Shown here piece after piece: positions 34,081 to 41,492 of a stretch of 64,000 bases of DNA; the first letter of the stretch is position 1; every line of letters starts with the position of its first letter. The notes beneath the pieces were generated by a model. That model was not told the origin of the DNA and did not search any database. It worked only from the letters and a program-made list of their open reading frames with translations. Origin of the DNA: Flagellimonas lutaonensis (GTDB lineage Bacteria > Bacteroidota > Bacteroidia > Flavobacteriales > Flavobacteriaceae); contig NZ_CP011071.1 of NCBI RefSeq assembly GCF_000963865.1, positions 1,678,501-1,742,500 of the forward strand, written 5' to 3'. Both the position numbers and the translations under genes were made by a program.

Positions 34081-35499
34081 ATGAACATTGAACAGATATA
34101 TACAGGATGCTTGGCCCAAGGGGCCTACTATATTGAAAGTGAAGGTGAAGCGGCCATCATTGACCCACTTCGAGAGGTACGGCCCTATATTGAGAGGGCT
34201 GAGCGCGACAATGCCAAGATCAAATATATTTTTGAGACCCATTTCCACGCAGATTTTGTGAGCGGTCACATTACCTTGTCAAAAGAAACGGGGGCCCCCA
34301 TTGTCTATGGGCCCAATGCAAATCCCAGCTTTGAGGCCATAATCGCAGAAGACGGACAAGAGTTCAAACTGGGCAAGCTGACCATTGTTGCCCTGCACAC
34401 CCCGGGCCATACCATGGAAAGCACCACCTACCTGCTACGAGATGAATATGGTAAAGACCATGCCATCTTTAGCGGCGACACCCTGTTTTTGGGTGATGTG
34501 GGGCGGCCCGATCTTGCACAAAAAGCGGCAAACATGACCCAAGAAGAACTGGCCGGCATTTTGTACGACAGCCTTCGAAACAAGATCATGCCCTTGGCCG
34601 ATGATGTGATCGTATATCCGGCACATGGGGCTGGCTCGGCCTGTGGCAAGAACATGATGAAGGAAACCGTTGATACCCTTGGCAACCAAAAGAAAATGAA
34701 CTATGCCCTACGTGCCGACATGACCAGGGAAGAATTCATCAAAGAGGTGACCGACGGCCTGTTGCCCCCACCACAATATTTTCCGTTGAACGTAAAAATG
34801 AACAAAGAGGGCTACGATGATATCGACGAGGTGCTCGATAGGGGCAATATCGCCATGTCACCCGATGCCTTTGAAACGGCAGCCAATGAGACAGGGGCCG
34901 TGGTACTTGATGTGCGCCATCAAGAAGAATTTGCCAGGGCACACGTGCCCCGGTCAATTTTCATAGGCCTTAACGGCAGTTTTGCCCCTTGGGTCGGCGC
35001 TTTGATCGCTGATGTTAAGCAGCCTATTTTGCTGATTGCCCCTGAAGGAAAAGAAGAAGAGGCCATTACGCGCCTGTCAAGGGTGGGCTTCGATGGCACT
35101 ATTGGGTATCTCAAAGGGGGTGTTGAAGCCTGGAAAGCTGCAGGAAAGCAAGTCGATTCGGTCAAGAGCGTCGATGCCAAGACCTTTGAACAACATTGGA
35201 AGCAGGGTGGCGTTCCTGTCTTCGATGTCAGAAAAGAGAGCGAGTACACTGCCGAACATGTCGAAGGGGCCCATTTGACCCCCTTGGATTTTATCAACGA
35301 CCATTTGGCCGAATTTCCAAAAGATAAAACCTTTTACCTGCACTGCGCGGGTGGATACCGTAGCATGATAGCTGCCTCTATTCTCAAGAGCAGGGGCATC
35401 CATAACCTGGTCGATGTGGCAGGTGGATTTGCAGATATCAAGAAAACCGACATTCCCGTGACCGATTATGTTTGTCCGACCACCAAAAGCTCAAACTGA
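34081..35499 (+). CDS. MBL-fold persulfide-dioxygenase-like protein fused to two rhodanese domains
   Basis: Likely oxidises a persulfide (glutathione- or other thiol-SSH) to sulfite and moves sulfane sulfur. I choose the ATG at 34081; 472 residues. The MBL domain (1-250) has THFHADF (His54, His56, Asp58), HTPGHTMES and FLGDVGRPDL; the usual HxHxDH is HxHxDF, as in Blh-like members. Rhodanese domain 1 (about 265-350) has no active Cys (LLIAPEGKEEE). Domain 2 (about 365-455) has an intact loop HCAGGYRS. First gene of an operon with the HMA and rhodanese genes. Confidence 0.9.
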   Translation: MNIEQIYTGCLAQGAYYIESEGEAAIIDPLREVRPYIERAERDNAKIKYIFETHFHADFVSGHITLSKETGAPIVYGPNANPSFEAIIAEDGQEFKLGKLTIVALHTPGHTMESTTYLLRDEYGKDHAIFSGDTLFLGDVGRPDLAQKAANMTQEELAGILYDSLRNKIMPLADDVIVYPAHGAGSACGKNMMKETVDTLGNQKKMNYALRADMTREEFIKEVTDGLLPPPQYFPLNVKMNKEGYDDIDEVLDRGNIAMSPDAFETAANETGAVVLDVRHQEEFARAHVPRSIFIGLNGSFAPWVGALIADVKQPILLIAPEGKEEEAITRLSRVGFDGTIGYLKGGVEAWKAAGKQVDSVKSVDAKTFEQHWKQGGVPVFDVRKESEYTAEHVEGAHLTPLDFINDHLAEFPKDKTFYLHCAGGYRSMIAASILKSRGIHNLVDVAGGFADIKKTDIPVTDYVCPTTKSSN

Positions 35500-35771
35500 T
35501 GAAATCATCCATAGCCATACAGAACCTGAAATGTGGCGGCTGTGCCGCCACTATTGTCGATCGCTTGTCGAAAATTGAAAAGGTGGACGATGTGCAGGTC
35601 AACGAAGAAGAAAGCACCGTAACCTTCGTGCATGAGGGGGAAGAAGAAAAGGCCGAGGCCATACAGAAATTGAAGGATCTTGGGTACCCACCTGTTGATA
35701 GCGAGAACAACTTTGTAGCAAAGGCCAAATCGTTTGTGAGCTGCGCAAGCGGTAGAATTTCAAAAAAATGA
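35499..35771 (+). CDS. Heavy-metal-associated (HMA) domain protein
   Basis: I choose the ATG at 35499, which shares its A with the upstream stop (TGATG); 90 residues. The ferredoxin-like HMA fold carries the metal motif LKCGGCAATI near the N-terminus (CxxC). An extra Cys lies in the tail (SFVSCASG). Such proteins carry copper or zinc. In a persulfide locus it may serve a metal enzyme or react with sulfane sulfur through its CxxC, but that is speculative. Overlaps the next gene by 4 bp. Confidence 0.85.
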   Translation: MKSSIAIQNLKCGGCAATIVDRLSKIEKVDDVQVNEEESTVTFVHEGEEEKAEAIQKLKDLGYPPVDSENNFVAKAKSFVSCASGRISKK

Positions 35772-36139
35772 GACCAGCATTTGTTTGTGCCCTGTTGCTC
35801 TTTTTGGGCCTATCGTGTAAATCGCAGGGCGAACCCAGCATTTCGGTAATCGATAAGGCCACCATGCAGGCCCAGGTAATTGGCAAAGATGTACAGTTGA
35901 TCGATGTGCGTACGCCCCAAGAATATGAAGCCGGGCACATAGATGATGCGCTGAATTTCGATATCAAAAATCAACCACTTTTTAAGGAAAAAATAGGGAC
36001 CCTTGACAAAGACAAGCCCGTGTACCTCTATTGCAAGATGGGAGGGCGCAGTGCCAGGGCCGCAGCGTTGCTAAAGGAAATGGGTTTCAAAGAAATCTAT
36101 GACTATTCAGGGGGATACGATGAGTGGTCCTCCCAATAG
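35768..36139 (+). CDS. Rhodanese-domain lipoprotein
   Basis: A 123-residue single rhodanese with a lipoprotein signal (FLGLSCKS, Cys17), so it works outside the cytoplasm. The fold markers LIDVRTPQEYEAGHI and the active loop CKMGGRS are intact. It probably transfers sulfane sulfur in the periplasm, near the sulfite dehydrogenase pair. Last gene of the MBL-rhodanese operon. Confidence 0.9.
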   Translation: MRPAFVCALLLFLGLSCKSQGEPSISVIDKATMQAQVIGKDVQLIDVRTPQEYEAGHIDDALNFDIKNQPLFKEKIGTLDKDKPVYLYCKMGGRSARAAALLKEMGFKEIYDYSGGYDEWSSQ

Positions 36140-36158
36140 GCAAAAACTTTCATGTTGT

Positions 36159-36202
36159 GTAACACCTGTTACTGTGATGTGGTTGTAGGCAAGCTATCTT
36201 GG
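36159..36202 (+). promoter_or_regulatory. Crp/Fnr-type site and -7 box of the cytoplasmic rhodanese gene
   Basis: A perfect GTAAC-ACCT-GTTAC (36159-36172), then 22 bp and TATCTTGG (36195-36202), a one-mismatch -7 box. The ATG at 36219 follows after 16 bp. Flanks TGT and TGT extend the palindrome. Confidence 0.75.
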
Positions 36203-36218
36203 CCGAAAAAATAAAACC

Positions 36219-36563
36219 ATGTCATTTATCGATTTTTTATTTGGAAACACTTCCGTTTCCGACAAGATTTCCATATTGGATAAACAGGCGTATGCCAAGG
36301 CCATAGCGGGCAAGAAAGTACAGTTGGTCGATGTGCGCACGTCACGTGAGTACGCGGCAGGGCATATCAAAGGAGCTGTAAACATTGATTTTTTTCGCTT
36401 CAGTGCCTTTGAATCGGCATTTGATACGTTCGATAGATCAAAACCAGTGTACCTCTACTGCCAATCGGGCAACCGCAGTCAAAAAGCGGCCAGACGCCTA
36501 TTGGCCATGGGCTTTGAAGAAATATATGATCTCAGGGGCGGTTACGCCACATGGAAGCGATAA
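36219..36563 (+). CDS. Rhodanese-domain protein, cytoplasmic
   Basis: A 114-residue single rhodanese without a signal peptide. It has LVDVRTSREYAAGHI, the active loop CQSGNRS with the catalytic Cys, and the usual end YDLRGGYATWKR. It has its own operator and promoter, unlike the lipidated paralogue just upstream; together they put sulfur transfer on both sides of the membrane. Confidence 0.9.
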   Translation: MSFIDFLFGNTSVSDKISILDKQAYAKAIAGKKVQLVDVRTSREYAAGHIKGAVNIDFFRFSAFESAFDTFDRSKPVYLYCQSGNRSQKAARRLLAMGFEEIYDLRGGYATWKR

Positions 36564-36691
36564 TTGAACCCAAGGTAGCTTCGCTCTTGTCAGAACTGTA
36601 TCTTGAAGACCAAGCAACAGGCTATGATGTCAACGAGGTCAGGGGTATCTGGAGCATCAAATTTCCCAATACAAACAAACCGGTGGATTAG
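36551..36691 (+). CDS. Possible 46-residue protein overlapping the rhodanese end
   Basis: An ORF from the ATG at 36551, overlapping the rhodanese gene by 13 bp in another frame, to the TAG at 36689-36691. The product (MEAIIEPKVASLLSELYLED at the start) looks like a small soluble protein with a helix. No family recognised. The overlap suggests coupling, but it may be chance. Confidence 0.4.
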   Translation: MEAIIEPKVASLLSELYLEDQATGYDVNEVRGIWSIKFPNTNKPVD

Positions 36692-36790
36692 TCTTTTGAC
36701 ACAATTGTTGCAACTTGCACTTGACAATGACGTGATTAAAAACTTTATCTGCCTTTGTAAGAAATAGTAGGTTGGTTTTATACCACGACG

Positions 36791-36841
36791 CCCTGACCGT
36801 CAGTGTCAGGGCACCCCTCCTAATCCCGATAATTATCGGGA
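36791..36841. repeat. Tandem hairpins including palindrome TCCCGATAATTATCGGGA
   Basis: CCCTGAC / GTCAGGG (36791-36797 and 36805-36811) is followed by the 18-bp perfect palindrome at 36824-36841. They stand in the non-coding gap between converging genes (rhodanese side and fatty-acid hydroxylase). Similar CCCGATA...TATCGGG palindromes are frequent between genes in this family, so a dispersed repeat with possible terminator use is likely. Confidence 0.55.
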
Positions 36842-36852
36842 CAGGACGGGAG

Positions 36853-37731
36853 CTACCTGTCATCCCCTTTTTTAAACCCATACACCAACTGTTTCCAAAA
36901 ACTTTTTGGCATTTTTTCATCGCCGGGATATCCCAGAGGAATGGTACCGCTGTCTTCAGGCACATAATTCGTTTTAAAGAGATAGTCCCAAAGGCTTAGG
37001 CTGATGCCAAAGTTCACCCCGAATTTTCCCTTTGGCAGTCTATACGAATGATGGTACAGATGCATCACTGGATTGTTGAACACATACTTCAGCGGCCCGT
37101 AGGTAAGTTTGATATTGGCATGGTTCAAATGCCCAATGGCAATGGCCACGAAATGTACCACATAGGCATGTTCGGGCTCAAAACCGCCCAGTAGCATCAC
37201 ACCAAAGACTTTCAAAGGCTTATAAAGAATGTTCTCCATCCAATGGTAGCGCAAGTGGGCGGCAAAGCCCATTTCCTTTACGCTGTGGTGTACTTGGTGA
37301 AACCGCCATAGTATTGGAAACCGGTGCAGGCAAACATGGGTAAACCACTGCACAAAGTCGAGCACCACAAAGAACACGAGCAATTGTGCCCAAACGGGCC
37401 ACGAAGAAAAATCGATGAGTGCCAGGCTTTTGGCGCGGATGCCCAGATCTGTGAAAAGGACCTCGAGCATCTTGTAGATTCCACTGATGACAATGGCAAA
37501 TATGAAGAAGTTGAAGAACATGTAGAAGGCATCCAACCAAAAGTCTTTTCTAAAAATCGGTTGTTCCTTCCGCCAAGGAAAAAAGATTTCAAGCAACCAT
37601 ACCGCCAACGATATGGCAATCAATCCCCAAAAATAATTGGTGTACCAGGGCACCTCGAAAATAATGGATTCCCACGTCCATTGCAGGGTGCCCAAAAATC
37701 CGTTTACCAGTGCGTCAACATACTTTTCCAT
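36853..37731 (-). CDS. Sterol desaturase/fatty-acid hydroxylase superfamily membrane protein
   Basis: Di-iron membrane oxygenase, 292 residues from the ATG at 37731 (MEKYVDALV). Several membrane segments precede the His clusters: HVCLHRFPILWRFHQVHHS, HLNH and HLYHHSY. The family hydroxylates or desaturates lipids such as fatty acids, sterols or carotenoids; the substrate cannot be told. It lies inside the sulfur island, but I see no GTAAC-type site before it, so it may be unrelated. Confidence 0.88.
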   Translation of the reverse strand: MEKYVDALVNGFLGTLQWTWESIIFEVPWYTNYFWGLIAISLAVWLLEIFFPWRKEQPIFRKDFWLDAFYMFFNFFIFAIVISGIYKMLEVLFTDLGIRAKSLALIDFSSWPVWAQLLVFFVVLDFVQWFTHVCLHRFPILWRFHQVHHSVKEMGFAAHLRYHWMENILYKPLKVFGVMLLGGFEPEHAYVVHFVAIAIGHLNHANIKLTYGPLKYVFNNPVMHLYHHSYRLPKGKFGVNFGISLSLWDYLFKTNYVPEDSGTIPLGYPGDEKMPKSFWKQLVYGFKKGDDR

Positions 37732-37746
37732 ATAACCATTTTGCCC

Positions 37747-37804
37747 TTCCGCATCCACTGCGGAATTTATTACTTGTTAAGATGGGTTCCTGTCTGCGCA
37801 GGAA
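37747..37804. repeat. Two short hairpins (TTCCGCA/TGCGGAA and TTCCTG/CAGGAA)
   Basis: Inverted repeats at 37747-37765 and 37787-37804 in the gap between the fatty-acid hydroxylase start and the cytochrome gene end. The motif GGTTCCTG...CAGGAATGA resembles small dispersed intergenic repeats in this family. They may terminate the sulfite dehydrogenase transcript. Confidence 0.45.
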
Positions 37805-37819
37805 TGATAAGGGTTGCTA

Positions 37820-38284
37820 CTACTGCAACTCATACCAATCCACATTTTGTAAATTCTGCCGTCTTCCCTTTGAAACAGGGCCATAGTTTTTGGCCAGATA
37901 ATCGATGATTTTCTCTTCGTTGGGCCCCAGGTTCCAAAGATTTTGCGTTTCTTGCATCCATTTAATGGTAGCCTGCCACCCTTCTCTGCTCAAGCGGTTT
38001 TGGATCACCAGCTTTGCTGAGTGACAGCTCGTGCAATTTTGAATTACCAGCTGCATGCCTTCATCGGCTACAAGACCGGTGGCCAGGTGTATGCCGTTCT
38101 CTATTCTGTCGAAATTTTCTTCGGAAACATCCATGGATTGCTCTTTTGGTTCCGCTTTCGTTTTGGTTTTATCAGGATCATTGGTAAAAAAAAGCAATCC
38201 CCCGACAAGAACAAGCACTGTCACTATACTGGTAATCAGTGTTTTTGAAAGTGACCTGTTTTGTTTTTTCAACTTCTTGTTCAT
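37820..38284 (-). CDS. Membrane-anchored c-type cytochrome, sulfite dehydrogenase partner
   Basis: A 154-residue protein with one N-terminal anchor (SIVTVLVLVGGLLFF), a short acidic linker and a single haem-c site NCTSCH (Cys84, Cys87, His88). It starts 1 bp after the stop of the molybdenum subunit gene. In known SorAB-type enzymes the small cytochrome subunit takes electrons from the Mo-haem or Mo subunit; the gene order supports that role. Confidence 0.88.
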   Translation of the reverse strand: MNKKLKKQNRSLSKTLITSIVTVLVLVGGLLFFTNDPDKTKTKAEPKEQSMDVSEENFDRIENGIHLATGLVADEGMQLVIQNCTSCHSAKLVIQNRLSREGWQATIKWMQETQNLWNLGPNEEKIIDYLAKNYGPVSKGRRQNLQNVDWYELQ

Positions 38285-38285
38285 G

Positions 38286-39506
38286 TTAAACGACTTTCAC
38301 GGCAATACGATGGCAGGCATTGTTCAGATAGCCCTTTGGGTTCCAACCCGGCAAGACCATGGGTTGGCTTTTGCCGTTGGTATCGGTGGCCTTGGCCCAA
38401 ACCTCATAATATCCTTTTTTTGGGAATTGCACTTGGGCAATGAAATGTTGCCATGCCAACCGATTAACAGGTTTCTGAAGCGTGCAGCGTTGCCAAGTGC
38501 TACCAAAGTCAATTGAGTATTCCATCTTCGAGACCTCCAGTTCACCAGCCCATGCATGCCCCTTGATATGCAATGTTTGTCCCTCTTTTAGCAGTGCCCC
38601 ACTTTTGGGGTGGGTAATCAACGATTTTACGGGCATCGATTCAATGATGCACATATTTGAATCTTCGACCTTACTGCCCGGGGCCACGGGTTCGCAGGGC
38701 ACGCGGTACGAACTGCCGCCCATTTTGGCTCCGTCGTGTACTTTGTTTCGCACACTCAAACGGTTTACCCATTTGCCTGAGGCCGAGGCCGGCCATCCGC
38801 CACAAACAAGTCGCAACGGATACCCATGTGCCAACGGAATGTCATCACCGTTCATTTGAAAGGCCAACAGTGTTTCGTCTTGAAGGGCCTTTTCAATGGG
38901 TATGCCCCGTGAGATAGGTTCTTTGTATGGATCGCCACTGAGATGGGTGTCTGCTGCATGGTATCCAATATAGACGGTATCGCTTTTGATGCCGACATCT
39001 TCGAGTAGGTCTCTCAGCCGAACGCCCGTCCACCGGGCGCAAGAAACCGCACCTACCGTCCATTGGTTGCCCTTGGCAGGCGGGTCGAACTCACTACGGC
39101 CGTTTCCGCCACATTCAAGGGTCAATTGATAGGTGTGGTGCTTAAACTTTGTCTTTAGGTCATCCACTGAATACGACTTTTCTGCTTTTACCGATTCCCC
39201 ATCGATTTTCAATATCCATGTTGAAGCATCGATGTTTTGTGGAATCCGCCCGTTGTTACGAATGAACATATACTTATTCGGCGTGACATCGTCGTTCAAT
39301 AAATGGGCCTTTGCCTCGATGTTCCACGGTTTATCGTTGAGCACCACCATTTCCTTGTCTTTATCGAATAATTTGAAAGGATCGGGGTCTTTAAGGCCCA
39401 AGGGTACATAATTTTTAGGCAAGTGTTCTGCAAAGACAATTTCATGGCCGATGACACTTGCCATGGCCGCAATCGAGAGTTGTTTTGTAAAGGCCCTTCT
39501 TTTCAT
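38286..39506 (-). CDS. Periplasmic molybdenum sulfite dehydrogenase (sulfite oxidase family)
   Basis: Oxidises sulfite to sulfate and passes electrons to cytochrome c. It has 406 residues with a Tat signal (RRAFTKQLSIAAMA). The Mo domain has LECGGNGRSEF and the Mo-ligand Cys156 in VGAVSCARWTG; the C-terminal dimer domain has AWAGELEVSKMEYSID and PGWNPKGYLNNA. There is no haem-b domain, so the next gene's cytochrome is the electron acceptor. MoaE and MoaC for the cofactor are encoded at 48.1-49.0 kb. Controlled by its own GTAAC-N4-GTTAC site. Confidence 0.92.
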   Translation of the reverse strand: MKRRAFTKQLSIAAMASVIGHEIVFAEHLPKNYVPLGLKDPDPFKLFDKDKEMVVLNDKPWNIEAKAHLLNDDVTPNKYMFIRNNGRIPQNIDASTWILKIDGESVKAEKSYSVDDLKTKFKHHTYQLTLECGGNGRSEFDPPAKGNQWTVGAVSCARWTGVRLRDLLEDVGIKSDTVYIGYHAADTHLSGDPYKEPISRGIPIEKALQDETLLAFQMNGDDIPLAHGYPLRLVCGGWPASASGKWVNRLSVRNKVHDGAKMGGSSYRVPCEPVAPGSKVEDSNMCIIESMPVKSLITHPKSGALLKEGQTLHIKGHAWAGELEVSKMEYSIDFGSTWQRCTLQKPVNRLAWQHFIAQVQFPKKGYYEVWAKATDTNGKSQPMVLPGWNPKGYLNNACHRIAVKVV

Positions 39507-39516
39507 TGCTAGGTCT

Positions 39517-39560
39517 TAAAAGTACCATAAAGGTACATATTGCTGTGTAACCCATGTTAC
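39517..39560 (-). promoter_or_regulatory. Crp/Fnr-type site and -7 box of the sulfite dehydrogenase genes
   Basis: A perfect GTAAC-CCAT-GTTAC (39547-39560), 22 bp, then TACTTTTA on the minus strand (39524 to 39517), a one-mismatch -7 box; the ATG at 39506 follows after 10 bp. A separate GTACC/GGTAC inverted repeat lies within the spacer and start region. Confidence 0.75.
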
Positions 39561-39704
39561 TGATATTGCCTAAGGCGTACCCAATATTTGGGCATAGGCT
39601 ATAGTATAAGTAGCTGAAAAATAATAGGGATGCCACAGGTAGGGACTCGATTTTTGGTCTGTGAACCCGTAAAAAAAATTAGTTTTTTGGTTGGTTGTTT
39701 AGGC

Positions 39705-39734
39705 AAAGACCGCCCTGGTTTCGGGGCGGTCTTT
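39705..39734 (+). terminator. Strong hairpin with T-rich tail, no assigned gene upstream
   Basis: An 11-bp perfect stem, AAAGACCGCCC / GGGCGGTCTTT, with an 8-base loop and T-rich sequence after it. It reads as a rho-independent terminator on the plus strand, yet no plus-strand gene precedes it for 3 kb. It may end an unrecognised small RNA or shield the next gene. Confidence 0.55.
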
Positions 39735-39800
39735 GTGTTGGAATAAGAAATTCTGCCAAAAAAATTGAGATTTGTCATGTTTTGCCTCCCGGGGAGATCA

Positions 39801-39808
39801 TAAATTTG
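39801..39808 (+). promoter_or_regulatory. -7 box (TAAATTTG) of the small membrane gene
   Basis: Exact TAnnTTTG match, 15 bp before the ATG at 39824. There is no GTAAC-type palindrome at the class II position upstream. Confidence 0.45.
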
Positions 39809-39823
39809 GCCCTACTAAACCTA

Positions 39824-39958
39824 ATGACAATGAATGCACTTCTTACACTACCATTGGTCTCATGGGATAACGGCATTTTAATGATCGGGGTGTTCGCCTT
39901 GGTCGTTGTTTTTCTTGTGGTGGCCGTTGTGGCCATGATGAACAGTGGCAAGAAATAA
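39824..39958 (+). CDS. Small single-TM protein
   Basis: A 44-residue ORF with a -7 box just before it. Product: short N-terminus, one long hydrophobic helix (ILMIGVFALVVVFLVVAVVA) and a basic tail (MMNSGKK). The ATG at 39830 is an alternative start. No family recognised; the dedicated promoter and clean helix make it likely real. Confidence 0.6.
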   Translation: MTMNALLTLPLVSWDNGILMIGVFALVVVFLVVAVVAMMNSGKK

Positions 39959-40115
39959 ACTTTTGAACCGGTAAGCACCTTTTTTTGTCATACCCACCAT
40001 TTGTCGGGATGTCTTTCTTCTTCAGACCACAGAAACCTTGAGCATATATATTTAGGCTTCACCGAAGATGGCTGGTGGTCTCTTTTTCCATATTTCCGAC
40101 GCAAATTTGATCTAG

Positions 40116-40159
40116 GTAACTTAGGTTACTGTCATCGCCATACTGCCAAAGTAATTTTG
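40116..40159 (+). promoter_or_regulatory. Crp/Fnr-type site and -7 box of the TolC-MFP-RND operon
   Basis: A perfect GTAAC-TTAG-GTTAC (40116-40129), then 22 bp, then TAATTTTG (40152-40159), a perfect -7 box; ATG at 40176 after 16 bp. This ties the efflux operon to the sulfur promoters. Confidence 0.78.
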
Positions 40160-40175
40160 TCCCAAATTCAAGAAG

Positions 40176-41489
40176 ATGATGAACAGAATTTTGGGCAGTA
40201 TCTTATTTTTAATGGGGTTGGCCATACCGCTGAGCGCACAAAACACCAAGCCCATTGGCTTGAATGAGGTGTTGGTAAAGGTACAGGAATCAAACGCCAA
40301 CATCAAGATTTCAGAATTTGAATTGGCTGAGGCAAAGGCTGACTATGCAATGGGCAATGCCATCTTTTTGCCCAATATTTCGGTATCACATACGGGAATG
40401 GCCACAACCAATCCCTTGATGGCCTTTGGTTCAAAGCTGAACCAAGAGATTTTGACACAGGCCGATTTCAACCCACAGCTATTGAACGACCCTGATCAAA
40501 TCCAGAATTATGCCACTCGGGTGACTATTGAGCAGCCTTTGGTGAATGTTGATGGCTACTTTCAACGCAAGGCCGCGAAATTGACCATGCTGGCCCGTGA
40601 ACTGCAGTTTGAGAGAACAAAAGATTATCTGGCATTTGAGGCAACCAATGCTTATATGCAGTTGCAATTGGCCCATAAAAGGGTTGAAGTGCTTGGAAAG
40701 GCACTGAAAGCGGCAAAGGCGAACGAGGCTATGGTGGCTGTTCGTTATGATCAAGGGTTGCTTCAAAAAGCCGATCTGTTACAGGCGAAGGTCAGGGCGA
40801 ACGAAGTCGAAAATCAATTGGTGTCGGCACAAAGTGCCATTGGCAACGCATCTGACTACCTAGCCTTTTTGATGCATGAAGGCAATACACAAAACTATGC
40901 ACCGATAAGCGAGCTTGCCCCTGTTGGGGAGGGTTTGGGGCTTAACGAAAGCGATATCGGCAACAGGGCCGATGTCAGGGCCATGCAGTTGGTTTCTAAA
41001 GCCCATCAATCGAATTACAAGGCCGATAAGATGACCTTTCTGCCACGCTTGAATGCTTTTGGCTCGTATGAACTTTTTGACGATGATATTTTTCAGGCCG
41101 ATGCCCAAGGCTACACTTTTGGGGCCAGTTTGAGGTGGGATATTTTTCAAGGCTCAAAACGTTTTGCCAAGGTCAAGAAAAGTCGGGCTAATTATAAAAA
41201 GGCGCAGATAGAGTATGAGAACTATCGCTCAAAAAGTGCGATGGAACTACAAAAAGCCAAGAGAATGTTGCTCGATGCCAAAAACCGCATGAACACTTCT
41301 GCCCTGGCATTGCAACAATCTGAAGAAACCCTGCAGATACGCAGCAATCGCTTTGAGCAAGGTCTTGAAGGCACAACAGACCTTTTACGGGCCGAGGCCC
41401 AATATGCCCAAAAAGAACTGGAGTATTATCAAACCATCTACGAATACAATTACGCTTTTTCGTACCATAATTTTTTAACCAAAGGATAA
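40176..41489 (+). CDS. TolC-family outer-membrane protein of the sulfur island
   Basis: A 437-residue outer-membrane channel with a signal peptide (ILFLMGLAIPLSAQ) and TolC-type long helices (two repeats; FEATNAYMQLQLAHKRVEVL, KELEYYQTIYEYNYAFSYHN). First gene of a tolC-MFP-RND operon, 3 bp before the adaptor gene. A second ATG at 40179 is equally possible. It differs clearly from the TolC at 3832. Confidence 0.9.
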   Translation: MMNRILGSILFLMGLAIPLSAQNTKPIGLNEVLVKVQESNANIKISEFELAEAKADYAMGNAIFLPNISVSHTGMATTNPLMAFGSKLNQEILTQADFNPQLLNDPDQIQNYATRVTIEQPLVNVDGYFQRKAAKLTMLARELQFERTKDYLAFEATNAYMQLQLAHKRVEVLGKALKAAKANEAMVAVRYDQGLLQKADLLQAKVRANEVENQLVSAQSAIGNASDYLAFLMHEGNTQNYAPISELAPVGEGLGLNESDIGNRADVRAMQLVSKAHQSNYKADKMTFLPRLNAFGSYELFDDDIFQADAQGYTFGASLRWDIFQGSKRFAKVKKSRANYKKAQIEYENYRSKSAMELQKAKRMLLDAKNRMNTSALALQQSEETLQIRSNRFEQGLEGTTDLLRAEAQYAQKELEYYQTIYEYNYAFSYHNFLTKG

Positions 41490-41492
41490 CAA

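Larger units (their letters stand above)
39561..39823. other. Non-coding gap between sulfite dehydrogenase and a small membrane gene
   Basis: Together with the sulfite dehydrogenase promoter this gap exceeds 300 bp. It holds no credible ORF. It contains an ATATT-GCC and repeated TTTTTTGG-type AT-rich stretch (39670-39700), the hairpin at 39705-39734 and a -7 box at 39801-39808. A short non-coding transcript ending at the hairpin is possible, but I found no convincing promoter for it. Confidence 0.4.
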
